Assembly: GCA_030692565.1 (NCBI GenBank)
Contig: JAUYAO010000058.1
Coordinates: forward strand, 584,992 to 648,991
DNA from: Nitrospira sp.
Lineage (GTDB): Bacteria; Nitrospirota; Nitrospiria; Nitrospirales; Nitrospiraceae
Direction of reading: 5' to 3'
DNA length: 64,000 bases
The position numbers and the translations under genes were made by a program. Below the pieces are notes generated by a model that was given only the letters and a program-made list of their open reading frames with translations, was not told the origin of the DNA and ran no database searches. Below are positions 19,820 through 28,618 of the stretch, in pieces (positions within the stretch are counted from its first letter, which is position 1; each line of letters opens with the position of its first letter).

Positions 19820-20056
19820 TCAGAGAATGGCAACGGCGTGCTCTTCAATGATCTCGATTCCAATCTGATCTCTGTCACTGCCAGGCTTGTGCTTGTGGAT
19901 GAATGCGGAATGCGCCTGCTCCCTGGTAAAGAGAGATGGCGGTAGCCCAACCGGAAGGGGGTAGCCGATAGTGCGAAGTCCCCGAGGAAGAGAGTAAGCA
20001 ATATCCTGATAGGCCACATTGATTTTCGTCAGAGGCTCCAGTAGCTTCTCTCTCAT
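19820..20056 (-). CDS. Possible small protein of unknown function
   Basis: A 78-codon minus-strand frame filling the space between the PilZ gene and rluD. Its sequence looks protein-like toward the end (HKHKPGSDRDQIGIEIIEEH) and contains a SLPRGLRTIGYPLPVGLPPSLF segment. There is no good ribosome-binding site at the ATG used here, and that start overlaps the rluD start by two bases, which is awkward for two divergent genes. A GTG further in may be the true start. No family is recognised. Confidence 0.3.
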   Translation of the reverse strand: MREKLLEPLTKINVAYQDIAYSLPRGLRTIGYPLPVGLPPSLFTREQAHSAFIHKHKPGSDRDQIGIEIIEEHAVAIL

Positions 20057-21020
20057 GCACACAGAATTCATCGTCACTGTCGGCGAGCAGCCTAAACGTC
20101 TGGATATCTTTCTCGCCAATCATCAACGAGATATTTCCCGATCCGCCTTGCAGCGCCTGATCGAACTTGGGCGCATTCGCATCAACGAGCAGGTCGTCAA
20201 GGTAAGCCAGAAGATCAAGCCGGGCGACAGAATTACCATGGATGTGCCGAAGCCCGAGCCGCTTGCACTTCAGGGAGAGGCGATCCCCCTGGAAGTCCTC
20301 TTTGAAGACGACAGTCTCCTGGTGCTCAACAAGCCGTCCGGCATTGTGGTTCACCCGGCGCCGGGGAATTGGACTGGGACTCTGGTCAATGCGCTGCTCC
20401 ATCACTTTCAGACATCCGGAGGAACCGTCTCAGCGATCGGGGGAAAAGAACGCCCGGGACTCGTCCATCGCCTGGACAAGGAAACCTCCGGCGTCATGGT
20501 GATTGCCAAGACGGATCAAGCGCATCGACATCTCGCCGCACAGTTCAAGGAGCATACGATTACAAGGGTGTATGAGGCCTTGATCTGGGGCATTCCTAAA
20601 AAAGGCCACGGCCTTATCGAATTGGCGATCGGTCGGGACACCAAAGAGCGCAAAAAGATATCCACGAGAACCACCAGTCCACGGGAGTCTGCGACGGAAT
20701 ATCAGGTGGATCACCGGTATGGCAAAGTGGCATCTCATGTCCTCCTCTACCCTCGGACGGGGCGCACACATCAGCTCCGGGTCCACCTCACCTCCCTCGG
20801 TCACCCCATACTTGGGGATCCGACATACGGTGGCCGAAAGGTCTGCGCGATTGATGAGGTGGAGATTCCGCGTGTCATGCTCCATGCTCGAACACTCGGC
20901 TTCACGCACCCCACGACCGGGATGCGACAGGACTTTACTCGCCCGTTCCCATCCGATATGGAGACGGTGACCCAAGCGCTTCAACAGATACGAGCATCGA
21001 AGGTGAACAAAGAATCATGA
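20055..21020 (+). CDS. rluD: RluA-family 23S rRNA pseudouridine synthase (RluD type)
   Basis: A 321-residue enzyme. The N-terminal S4 RNA-binding domain (LDIFLANHQRDISRSALQRLIELGRIRIN) is followed by the RluA catalytic domain with the signature GLVHRLDKETSGVMVIAKT, whose HRLDKETSG contains the catalytic Asp, and the later PRTGRTHQLRVHL motif. It isomerises uridines in the 23S rRNA helix 69 region if it is RluD; other RluA members are possible. The start is placed at the ATG at 20055, because it matches the family N-terminus. An in-frame TTG lies 36 bases upstream. Confidence 0.87.
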   Translation: MHTEFIVTVGEQPKRLDIFLANHQRDISRSALQRLIELGRIRINEQVVKVSQKIKPGDRITMDVPKPEPLALQGEAIPLEVLFEDDSLLVLNKPSGIVVHPAPGNWTGTLVNALLHHFQTSGGTVSAIGGKERPGLVHRLDKETSGVMVIAKTDQAHRHLAAQFKEHTITRVYEALIWGIPKKGHGLIELAIGRDTKERKKISTRTTSPRESATEYQVDHRYGKVASHVLLYPRTGRTHQLRVHLTSLGHPILGDPTYGGRKVCAIDEVEIPRVMLHARTLGFTHPTTGMRQDFTRPFPSDMETVTQALQQIRASKVNKES

Positions 21021-21067
21021 GTGGTGATCTGCACCGGATGAACACCCACTCCTGAGAGGAGAATGGT

Positions 21068-21490
21068 ATGCAAACTGCTGATATTCTTGATGCAATCGGC
21101 GCCCTCTCGGCTCAGCTGAAAGCCTATGCCGCGAAGTTGCCGCCCATTGTGCACCTATCGGCGGTGCCAACTGGTGTGAAGCCCAAGCTAGAGGCTGTGG
21201 AGGATTATGAAGAGAATGTCTCTCGCGTGCGCGGTCAGAGTACGGGTACGCCCTACAAAGGCTTGAACGAATCATTCGTGGCCTCATTGGAAGCCTTTGA
21301 GGTCGGGAATTTAATAGGAGCCGTACAGCCCTTACTCGCGGTGCTCGATCATGTGGAGCGTATGCAGCGGGATAAAGAAATCGAAGTGGGCCGGATAGAC
21401 GAAAAGCGGGTTGCAGAATACCGCGCCGCTCTCCACAAAATACTTCCTGGAAACAAACCTGAACTGGATGGCTCAGGACGAGGGTTATAG
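21068..21490 (+). CDS. Conserved-looking helical protein of unknown function
   Basis: A 140-residue soluble protein with a strong GAGAGGAGAATGGT upstream of the ATG. It is mostly helical by composition, with charged stretches ERMQRDKEIEVGRIDEKRVAEYRAAL. There is no signal peptide, cysteine motif or recognised family. It follows rluD by 47 bases on the same strand and could share its transcript. Confidence 0.65.
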   Translation: MQTADILDAIGALSAQLKAYAAKLPPIVHLSAVPTGVKPKLEAVEDYEENVSRVRGQSTGTPYKGLNESFVASLEAFEVGNLIGAVQPLLAVLDHVERMQRDKEIEVGRIDEKRVAEYRAALHKILPGNKPELDGSGRGL

Positions 21491-21586
21491 CTCCCGCCGG
21501 GCGCTGAAATGCTCAGAGCAAAACCAATCTGATTAGAGGGGCCTGGGTGACCGTGGAGGGAACGATGAAACGAGTCGCGGCCCCTC

Positions 21587-21766
21587 TTAGTGACCCATTT
21601 TCGGGCCCGCCGCATTGTCGCCTTCGCTGACAAGCCGAAAACGGACAGTAGAGCCGCAGTGGGGACATTTGGCCCTCACGGTTTCCACGTCGACGAGTTC
21701 AAACTCGCTCTGTTTGAGCCACATCAACTGGAAGCATTTGGGACAGCTACGGACTTGCGTTGACAT
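21587..21766 (-). CDS. Small zinc-ribbon protein
   Basis: A 59-residue protein with paired CPKC and CPHC knuckles 27 residues apart, typical of a zinc ribbon, and a short C-terminal tail. The start is placed at the ATG at 21766 with GAGGAAACC upstream; the frame stays open 21 codons further. Similar mini-proteins exist in many genomes without known function; RNA, DNA or protein binding are all possible. Confidence 0.65.
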   Translation of the reverse strand: MSTQVRSCPKCFQLMWLKQSEFELVDVETVRAKCPHCGSTVRFRLVSEGDNAAGPKMGH

Positions 21767-21828
21767 CGGTTTCCTCGTACACTTCAAATTCAAAAGCAGT
21801 CGCTCAACAGGAGATACTCTAGTACACA

Positions 21829-22260
21829 ATGCCCCCTACGCTCAAGACCACGGTAACATTTTCAGAGAAGAAGTCTCTCCAACCAGAACAATTATTGACC
21901 TTGTTTCAGCAGGCACCCTGGGCCAAGGGGCGGACGCTGAATGATGCCCGCGACATGCTTCGCCACACCGATGTAGCCTTGTGTGCCTGGGACGGCGATC
22001 ACCTGGTTGGCTTTGGCCGCGTCCTCACGGATTTCGTCTATCGCGCAACCATCTGGGATGTGATCGTGGACGAAGCCTATCAGAAGCAGGGCATCGGAGC
22101 TGAAATCGTCCAACGGATTCTTCATCATCCGCGGTTGAAGAAAGTGGAGCTTTTCTGGCTCTGCACCCGCCGGCCGGGCTTCTACGAAAAGCTGGGATTC
22201 AGTTCGAAGGAACAGACCGGCATGGTCTGGAACCGCAACCAAAACGCTCGGATGGAATAA
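21829..22260 (+). CDS. GNAT family N-acetyltransferase
   Basis: A 143-residue single GNAT domain. The acetyl-CoA pyrophosphate loop is QKQGIGAEIV near residue 86, preceded by IWDVIVDEAYQ (motif A strand), and the C-terminal RRPGFYEKLGF segment is the usual motif B. The substrate cannot be told from sequence. It is divergent from the zinc-ribbon gene, with 62 bases between their start codons. Confidence 0.85.
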   Translation: MPPTLKTTVTFSEKKSLQPEQLLTLFQQAPWAKGRTLNDARDMLRHTDVALCAWDGDHLVGFGRVLTDFVYRATIWDVIVDEAYQKQGIGAEIVQRILHHPRLKKVELFWLCTRRPGFYEKLGFSSKEQTGMVWNRNQNARME

Positions 22261-22366
22261 CCCGCCAGCACGTCCTTCCGCTTCACCCAGTGATACTGTA
22301 TCGTTGTCTCAGGATCGCGTTAGAACGCGCCACGGCAGGCTGACCGAACGGGTCGTTTGCAGAAAA

Positions 22367-22407
22367 GAAAAGGCAGGATGTCTGATTGTTCAAGACATCC
22401 TGCCTTG
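22367..22407 (-). terminator. Rho-independent terminator for the outer-membrane protein gene
   Basis: On the minus strand AGGCAGGATGTCT pairs perfectly with AGACATCCTGCCT over a TGAACAATC loop and is followed by TTTTCTTTTC. It lies 26 bases after the stop of the minus-strand beta-barrel gene. The plus-strand reading lacks a long T run. Confidence 0.85.
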
Positions 22408-22432
22408 TATGATCTGCTGATGCTCTCGGCTT

Positions 22433-23080
22433 TTAGAAATACATCTTCACCCCGAAGAGGAACCCAAAGGACGAGGCGTTCCAGTCATCATTCCGCGCTC
22501 CATTCACTGGCGATGTGGTATGCCCGTCATTTCGTTTGTAGGCCATTTCCGCATTCAAAGCGAACTGCTTTGTGATCATGTAATCCGCTCCCCATCCCAA
22601 TCGCCAGGCCAAGGTGTTGCTGGGACTAATTCTGGATCCAGAATTCCCACCAAAGCCATTCACATTCACGCCGAAGCTCATGTTGACATAAGGGCTCAGC
22701 GAGCCAAAGTTCACTGGCCGGAGCTCTACAGTTGGCAGCAGTGATACTGTGTCTTGATGTCCCAGGTCGCGCTGCGGACGATCTTGGTCGATCGCATGAC
22801 GTTCCCACTCCAACATCATTCCGACGAGCAGCCATTTATTTAAGCTATACATGGCCTGAAAGTTCACCAACGAACCGACATCGGTAGAGGAATTCGCCGT
22901 CAGACTTTGTGTCAATGGGGCGAAGCCAGCGCGCATTCCGAGGACCCATTTCCCCGGCTCGATGCCACCGAAATTGTCTTTACTGTCTTGCGCGAAGACA
23001 GGGTTGCCTAAAAGAACGATCAGGCTGCATGACGCAAGCAACATACCGACCATGACCCGTCGACGAAACTTCATAGACAT
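22433..23080 (-). CDS. Outer-membrane beta-barrel protein
   Basis: A 215-residue protein with a signal peptide ending NPVFAQD and a mature part of alternating hydrophobic and polar strands with aromatic girdles (KWVLGMRAGF, WLLVGMMLEWERH, YVNMSFGVNVNGFGG). It ends in GFLFGVKMYF, a C-terminal aromatic signature for BAM insertion. This suggests an eight-stranded OmpW/OmpX-like barrel. GGGAGAATCTAC precedes the ATG at 23080. It is a single gene with its own terminator. The transported or bound ligand is unknown. Confidence 0.8.
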   Translation of the reverse strand: MSMKFRRRVMVGMLLASCSLIVLLGNPVFAQDSKDNFGGIEPGKWVLGMRAGFAPLTQSLTANSSTDVGSLVNFQAMYSLNKWLLVGMMLEWERHAIDQDRPQRDLGHQDTVSLLPTVELRPVNFGSLSPYVNMSFGVNVNGFGGNSGSRISPSNTLAWRLGWGADYMITKQFALNAEMAYKRNDGHTTSPVNGARNDDWNASSFGFLFGVKMYF

Positions 23081-23352
23081 GTAGATTCTCCCTGAAACAT
23101 TTGTGAGACAAATACGATAATCTAACCGACTAATTCGCAAATCCTATACCGAATTACCAACGGAAGAAGAAATGCGCAACTTATACTCAATTTACTTCAC
23201 CGGCCACACCTTATCAGAATATTTCGGGGCAGGGGCCCCGCGTGACGCCTGTCGAGTGATTCCATAACAACACAGTCACTGTAGTCATGGGCCTTCACTT
23301 AGGGGAGCGTCGAATGGACATTCTTGAAGATCACAACTTGATATTGATGATC
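23081..23352. other. Intergenic region upstream of the beta-barrel gene and downstream of the metal transporter
   Basis: About 270 bases. The right part is AT-richer near 23130-23220, which fits a minus-strand promoter for the barrel gene, but I see no clean -35/-10 pair. No gene is supported. Confidence 0.35.
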
Positions 23353-24195
23353 TTAGGCGGCCGGAGCCAAGGGCCGTTCACGTTTTGGGGAGAACAAGAT
23401 TGCGAGAAAGAAGATAGAAGTGGCCAACAGTACAATGGCTGGACCGGATGGAATATCCCAGACTGCGGAAATCAGGACGCCGGAAACCGAGGTCGAGATG
23501 CCGATGAGAATGGAGTAGATCGTCAGGGTGCGCAGGCTGTGAGTGAGTTGGTAGGCCGTCGAAGCCGGAATCAGAATCATGGCAAATACCAGGATGGCCC
23601 CGACGGTTTTGAGCGAAATCACCACCGTAAGGGCGACCAACGTTAAGAGCAGGAAAAAGATCTTTCGAGCGGGGACGCCAGAGGCTTCCGCCATTTCCTG
23701 ATCGAAGGCGATGAAGTACAGCTCTTTCGAAAAGAGGAGGATCAGGCCCAGCACCAGTATGCTGAGCCCCCCGATAGTCCGCAGCTCTTCACTCGTGACG
23801 GACAATACACTGCCAAATAGGTAGCCATAGACCTCTGCGTTGTAGGTTTTCATCAGTCCGATGAAGAGAATCGCCAGCGCCATGGTGGTGGTGTAGAGAA
23901 TCCCAATCGACACATCCAGCTTCATTCGGCCTTTTTCTTCCACCCAGCCGGTAATCCAGACCGTGGCCAAGCCAAAAATAATCGCAAGGAGCAGTGGTGG
24001 CCAACCCATCAGGTAGCCGAGCGCTACTCCTGCAAACGCGGCATGGGCGGTTCCCGCCCCGACGAATGCGAGCCCGCGCAATACCACAAACACGCCGATA
24101 ACCGAACAGAGCCCTCCCACCATCGCCGCCGCAAGGAGGGAACGCTGCATGAAATCATAGGTAAACAGTTCAAGCATAGAAAGCAGGCGGTTCAA
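23353..24195 (-). CDS. Zinc/manganese-type ABC transporter permease
   Basis: A 280-residue membrane protein of the ABC-3 (ZnuB/MntB) family with about eight to nine hydrophobic helices. Family features are GGLCSVIGVFVVLRGLAFVGAGTAHAAFAGVALGYL near residues 28-60 and the cytoplasmic coupling segment. It forms the channel for divalent metal uptake with the ATPase and binding protein encoded upstream on the same strand. The ATG overlaps the ATPase stop by four bases. Zn versus Mn or Fe cannot be decided from this subunit. Confidence 0.9.
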   Translation of the reverse strand: MNRLLSMLELFTYDFMQRSLLAAAMVGGLCSVIGVFVVLRGLAFVGAGTAHAAFAGVALGYLMGWPPLLLAIIFGLATVWITGWVEEKGRMKLDVSIGILYTTTMALAILFIGLMKTYNAEVYGYLFGSVLSVTSEELRTIGGLSILVLGLILLFSKELYFIAFDQEMAEASGVPARKIFFLLLTLVALTVVISLKTVGAILVFAMILIPASTAYQLTHSLRTLTIYSILIGISTSVSGVLISAVWDIPSGPAIVLLATSIFFLAILFSPKRERPLAPAA

Positions 24196-24983
24196 TGACG
24201 GTGATGATAGTCCTCAACGATCACGAGATCTTTCTCGGTAATCACCAGATCCTTTCCGTAGACCTGTCGGAGGATGTCGGGTTTCAGCACTTCGGCAGGG
24301 AGACCGGCGGCAAACAGGCGGGTCTTGAGCAGCACGAGCCGGTCAACGTGCGGGCGAATCATATTGATATCGTGTGTGATCAAGAGCACGGTCAAGCCTA
24401 GTTCCTTATGCAGATGGGCAACGAGTTCTATGACGTTGTGCTGGGTGGTGATATCAAGGCCGGTGGTCGGCTCATCAAGCAGAAGGACTTTCGGTTGCTG
24501 AGCCAGGGCCCGGGCAATGAATACCCGCTGTTGCTGGCCGCCGGACAGATGGCCGAGTGCTGAATCTCGATGCGCGTCCATACCCACGTGGGCGAGGGCA
24601 TCGAGGGCAATGGCCTGGTCCTTCTTGGTCGTTCGTTTGAAGAGGCCCAAGGTGCCGTAGCGACCCATCATGACGGTTTCAAGGACGGTGACCGGAAAGT
24701 TCCGATCGACGACGCCCTTCTGAGGAAGGTAGCCGATCTGGGCTCGGTGGTGGCAACGTAGCTCGCCGCAGGCGCAATCAAATATACGCAAATGTCCGCT
24801 CAGTGGCGCCATGAGGCCCAACACCGCACGGCAGAGCGTAGTCTTGCCTGAGCCGTTGGGCCCGATGACGCCGACAAACTCTCCCATGCCGATGGAGAGC
24901 GAAATATCCTGGAGCGCAATGACTCCGGGAAAGCCAAAGGTCGCGTGGTCAAATTGGATAATCGGGTTGGATGATTCGGACAC
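24192..24983 (-). CDS. Zinc/manganese-type ABC transporter ATPase
   Basis: A 263-residue ABC ATPase with Walker A GPNGSGKTT near residue 41, the signature LSGGQQQR, Walker B VLLLDEPT, and the switch histidine in LLITHDINMI. The C-terminus ends YHHRH, a small histidine patch that may bind metal. It is in the middle of a binding protein-ATPase-permease operon. Confidence 0.92.
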   Translation of the reverse strand: MSESSNPIIQFDHATFGFPGVIALQDISLSIGMGEFVGVIGPNGSGKTTLCRAVLGLMAPLSGHLRIFDCACGELRCHHRAQIGYLPQKGVVDRNFPVTVLETVMMGRYGTLGLFKRTTKKDQAIALDALAHVGMDAHRDSALGHLSGGQQQRVFIARALAQQPKVLLLDEPTTGLDITTQHNVIELVAHLHKELGLTVLLITHDINMIRPHVDRLVLLKTRLFAAGLPAEVLKPDILRQVYGKDLVITEKDLVIVEDYHHRH

Positions 24984-25029
24984 GGAAAACTAGGCTCCTT
25001 CCGGCGCTGAGCCGCACCAAGGACGATCG

Positions 25030-25947
25030 TTATGTCGCCTCCAGTGCGTTGGCCAATTGGAGCACATTATAGCGAAGCATGTCGAGGTAGGTCTCGGTGC
25101 CGGGGAGTCCGCCCGGTAGTGTTGTGAGGACAATCACGCGGGTTTTGGCTTCTTTCGCCAAGAGTTCAGGGATCCGCTGGCTCAACTGGATTTCGGAGAC
25201 GATGACCTTGATACGGTCCTTTTTAATTTTGGCGACGAGCGACTGAATCTGAAGGGCCGATGGTTCTGTGCCCGATTGGGCTTGAATCGTGGCCACAATG
25301 TCGAACCCGAACCGTCTAGCCAGATAGGGCCAGGCCGGATGGTGGGCGATAAAACGCCGATCGGTCAGCTGCTTGACTCGTTCGGACAACTCTTTCCGAA
25401 GTTGATCCAACTGTCGGAGATACTTGGCCTGGTTGTCGCGAAACTCGTTGGCATGCGCCGGGTCTAGCTTGATGAGAGTCTCCGTAATGTGACGGAGCAT
25501 CGTGGCGACACTCTCCGGATCCATCCACACATGGGGATTGCCGCCGTTGGCATGCTGATGATCGCCCGGTTGGACAACCTCCAGATCGGCATGATCACGG
25601 ATCAACCCGATGCCATCGGAGGTTGTGATGACAAGCAGCGAAGGGCTTCCGGCGTTCTTCACCAGGGCTGAAACCCAGATCTCTAGCCCGATGCCGACTT
25701 CAAAAAGCACCCGGGCTTTTCTGACCGCGATCAAATCACTGGGCTTCGGTGCATAGGTGTGTTCATTCTCATAGCCGCTCAGGAGGGACGTGACATGGAC
25801 GTACGGACCGCCTACTTGTTGCGTGAGATCCTTCAGGACCGGGATTGTGACGACGACGTTCAAGGGGGGCAGGGAAGTTGCCAGGGCATGCGACGGCATG
25901 AACGCCACGAGGCAGCATACGGCTGTGCGAATCATTGTGAAAGACAT
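25030..25947 (-). CDS. Zinc/manganese-type ABC transporter substrate-binding protein
   Basis: A 305-residue cluster 9 (ZnuA/TroA) binding protein with a signal peptide (MIRTAVCCLVAFMPSHALA). Metal ligands can be seen: His in NEHTYAPKPSD, His in NPHVWMDP, and His in FIAHHPAW, plus a late acidic residue. The flexible loop before NPHVW is short and His-poor (GDHQHANGG) compared with typical ZnuA, so manganese or iron remains possible. The start is uncertain: several in-frame ATGs lie within 36 bases upstream and none has a clear ribosome-binding site. Confidence 0.87.
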   Translation of the reverse strand: MSFTMIRTAVCCLVAFMPSHALATSLPPLNVVVTIPVLKDLTQQVGGPYVHVTSLLSGYENEHTYAPKPSDLIAVRKARVLFEVGIGLEIWVSALVKNAGSPSLLVITTSDGIGLIRDHADLEVVQPGDHQHANGGNPHVWMDPESVATMLRHITETLIKLDPAHANEFRDNQAKYLRQLDQLRKELSERVKQLTDRRFIAHHPAWPYLARRFGFDIVATIQAQSGTEPSALQIQSLVAKIKKDRIKVIVSEIQLSQRIPELLAKEAKTRVIVLTTLPGGLPGTETYLDMLRYNVLQLANALEAT

Positions 25948-26123
25948 TCGAAATAGGACAAACATGGGCGGGGACGGTAGCATCGGGGTTCTGTGATGTC
26001 AACGAATTGGTCCGACGCTCACATAAAATGGACTGGTGGCGCAATGGCTTGACCGCATGCCCGACTTCCATTAGCGTAGCGGCGGCGTCTGCGCGAGGCC
26101 TATCGAGAAAGGGAAGCAAGATT

Positions 26124-27305
26124 ATGAAAGTGGTAGGACTGATGTCTGGTACGTCTGGTGATGGAGTTGATGCCGCACTAGTCGAGATCACGCGATCACG
26201 GAAGGGTCTGGATATACACACCATCGCCTTCCACGCATTGCCGTACCCGCGATCTCTACAACAGCGGATTCTTGCGGCCTCGGCCTCGGGGTCTGTTGCA
26301 GAAATTTGTCACTTGAATGCCTTGCTCGGCGAATGGTTTGCCAATGCGGCTCTCGGTGCGATTCGAACCGCCGGGCTTCGGCCCAAGGACATCGACTTAA
26401 TCGGTTCTCATGGCCAGACGGTTCACCATTTGCCTCATGGAGTGAAGGATGCCGGGGTTGGAGCCATCCGGTCTACCCTGCAGATCGCCGAGCCTGCCGT
26501 GATTGCTGAGCGAACGGGCATTACTACGGTGGCTAACTTTCGCCCGCGTGACATCGCTGCCGGTGGCCAGGGTGCACCGTTGACTCCCGGCGTGCATGCG
26601 CTCGTGTTCCGCCATCCCCGGCGTGCACGATTGGTAGTGAATCTTGGCGGCATCAGCAACGTGACCTATCTGCCGCGCGGGAAAGGAGTGGGCGGTGTCA
26701 TCGCGTTTGATACCGGTCCGGCCAATATGGTTTTGGACGGCCTCATGTACCGGGCGACGGACGGACGGGTCTCGATGGATCGTGACGGACGCCTGGCCTC
26801 CCGCGGGAAGCCGGACGGTCGGTTGCTGACGAAGTTGCTGGCGCATCCATATTTATCAAAGCATCCTCCCAAATCGACTGGACGAGAACTATTTGGCGCA
26901 CCGATGGTAGAGGAGCTTCTGGCCATTCAGGAGGCGCGACAGCTTTCGATCGAAACCCTCCTGGCTACCTGCAGTCGTTGGACAGCCGAGTCTGTAGGGA
27001 CGGCAAGGCGATGGATTCATGGTGGAATCGACGAAGTAATCGTCGGTGGGGGCGGCGTGCGGAACCGGGCCATTATGACGCATCTTGCCGACGTATTTTC
27101 ACCGGCCCCTGTCACGACGTTCGACGCGATTGGGTGGGATAGTAAAGCGTTCGAGGCGGTCGCGTTTGCCATTCTGGCGTATCAAACAGTGATGGACCAG
27201 TGCGGCAATGTTCCTGCTGTCACTGGCGCGAGTCACCTGGCTTTGCTGGGCTGCATTGTTCCCGGTGGACCGGGGTGGATGCGCCGGCTGAAAATCTCAT
27301 CTTGA
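26124..27305 (+). CDS. anmK: Anhydro-N-acetylmuramic acid kinase
   Basis: A 393-residue enzyme that opens and phosphorylates 1,6-anhydro-MurNAc in cell-wall recycling. It has the ASKHA-fold family start LMSGTSGDGVDAALVE, then IGSHGQTVHHLPHG, the GQGAPLTPGVHALVF segment, NLGGISNVTYL, FDTGPANMVLDGL and the C-terminal VGGGGVRNRAIM. AAAGGGAAGC precedes the ATG at 26124. The length is normal. It is divergent from the metal transporter operon and followed by a DUF2726 gene 17 bases on. Confidence 0.93.
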   Translation: MKVVGLMSGTSGDGVDAALVEITRSRKGLDIHTIAFHALPYPRSLQQRILAASASGSVAEICHLNALLGEWFANAALGAIRTAGLRPKDIDLIGSHGQTVHHLPHGVKDAGVGAIRSTLQIAEPAVIAERTGITTVANFRPRDIAAGGQGAPLTPGVHALVFRHPRRARLVVNLGGISNVTYLPRGKGVGGVIAFDTGPANMVLDGLMYRATDGRVSMDRDGRLASRGKPDGRLLTKLLAHPYLSKHPPKSTGRELFGAPMVEELLAIQEARQLSIETLLATCSRWTAESVGTARRWIHGGIDEVIVGGGGVRNRAIMTHLADVFSPAPVTTFDAIGWDSKAFEAVAFAILAYQTVMDQCGNVPAVTGASHLALLGCIVPGGPGWMRRLKISS

Positions 27306-27322
27306 AGGGCCGCACGTAGCGC

Positions 27323-27832
27323 ATGGAAGTCATTCTCATTGGTTCTCTCGCAGTGGTTGTGCTGGCATTGTTGCTATGGAAACGGAGCCCTTCGTCAGAC
27401 AAGGGGAAGAGTCAGGGCCCAGTCTTTCCGGCAGGGACTAAGGTAGTCCCCGCTCCGTTGCTGACGGAGCAAGAAGTCTTGCTCTATAACCTTATCCGGC
27501 TAGCGGTTCAGGATCAGTATCTTGTCTTTTCGCAAGTCCCGCTCTGGGCTTTTGTTCGAATTGAGGCGGTTGGAGAAGTTCGGGCACAGGCTTTTCGACA
27601 GATTGCGCTGAAGCGTGTGGCGTTTGTCCTGGTACACCCGGGGACGAGGCAGGTTGAGCAGGTTGTGCAAGTGGAAGATATTGCTTCGCGGGGCGGTCAA
27701 GAAAGCCGACAGCGGGTGATCGAGTCGGTGCTAGATGCTGCCGGGATTAAGCTTGTAACTCTCCGTGTGCAGAAGTCCTATACCGTTCCAGCGCTCGCAT
27801 CCATGCTCGGATGCGAGGCGGATGAGTTGTAG
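27323..27832 (+). CDS. DUF2726 membrane-anchored protein
   Basis: A 169-residue protein with an N-terminal membrane anchor (about 3-20) and a DUF2726 domain (LLTEQEVLLYNLIRLAVQDQYLVFSQVPL and FVLVHPGTRQVEQVVQVED). The domain is related to restriction-endonuclease-like folds and is found on many membrane-anchored proteins of unknown role. It follows anmK closely and is likely co-transcribed. Confidence 0.75.
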   Translation: MEVILIGSLAVVVLALLLWKRSPSSDKGKSQGPVFPAGTKVVPAPLLTEQEVLLYNLIRLAVQDQYLVFSQVPLWAFVRIEAVGEVRAQAFRQIALKRVAFVLVHPGTRQVEQVVQVEDIASRGGQESRQRVIESVLDAAGIKLVTLRVQKSYTVPALASMLGCEADEL

Positions 27833-27867
27833 TGGTTGGAGGGGCCGTAGGCGGACTTGGACCCGTG

Positions 27868-28368
27868 TTATTCAAGCGTGTGTGAGACCGGGTCAGATTT
27901 GGCGTTGGTGGTGTCGATAGCCTTCCTGGCAAGCTCGGCTTCTGAACTGTCGGGGTACTGGTCGACCACGCGTTCAAACATCATGCGGGCTTTATCCTGG
28001 TCGCCGAGTTTCGTATAGGCTTGCCCGATTTTCAGAGTGGAGGCCGCCAGCTTCGGACTGAGTGGATAATACGAGACGACATTATAGAACGAGGCGAGCG
28101 AATCCTTATAGCGCCCCAATCGATACTGGCATTCTCCGATCCAATATTGGGCATTTGCAGCAAGGGCGGAGTGCCCATGCACTTCGATAAAGAAACGAAA
28201 TCCTGCGAGCGCCGCTTCATAGTCCCGGTGCTTGAATTCTTCCATCACTCGATCATATAGGCGGCGGGAGCTGTCTTGCATTTGGCCTTGAGCCGCCAGT
28301 GGGATATTTGGCGAAAAGAGCAGGGCGCTCACTGCAACGAGGATTCCGATGCGCAATTGCTTCTTCAT
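27868..28368 (-). CDS. Exported TPR protein resembling the YbgF C-terminal domain
   Basis: A 166-residue protein with a signal peptide (ending PLAAQGQ) and three TPR-like repeats of the YbgF/CpoB type, including the NAQYWIGECQYRLGRYKDSLASF pattern, then KIGQAYTKLGDQDKA. CpoB coordinates Tol-Pal with peptidoglycan synthesis. No tol or pal gene is nearby, so the function is uncertain. GGAGGAAAACC precedes the ATG at 28368. The 5' region contains a GC-rich hairpin. Confidence 0.75.
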   Translation of the reverse strand: MKKQLRIGILVAVSALLFSPNIPLAAQGQMQDSSRRLYDRVMEEFKHRDYEAALAGFRFFIEVHGHSALAANAQYWIGECQYRLGRYKDSLASFYNVVSYYPLSPKLAASTLKIGQAYTKLGDQDKARMMFERVVDQYPDSSEAELARKAIDTTNAKSDPVSHTLE

Positions 28369-28389
28369 GGTTTTCCTCCAACTAGCCAG

Positions 28390-28412
28390 CCCCCTCGGGT
28401 CTTCAGAGGGGG
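28390..28412. other. Hairpin upstream of the YbgF-like gene
   Basis: CCCCCTC (28390-28396) pairs perfectly with GAGGGGG (28406-28412) over a nine-base loop. It lies 22 bases before the YbgF-like start codon, so it would be in the leader RNA. There is no T run. Confidence 0.5.
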
Positions 28413-28618
28413 ATAACGCAATCGGTATGCCACGAGGAAGATAGAGCAGAGTCCTCAAAACGGTGAAAAATAGAGGTGTTCTGGCATTCAGATCAGAACT
28501 ATTCTGACACAATTCGGCCGGAGGCTCTGAATGATGACAGAATTGTACGAGTCCATTTTTGCCCAGTGTGACTTTAATGCTACGCTGTTACGGCTGGAGC
28601 AAAAAGAAGGAGCTAAGC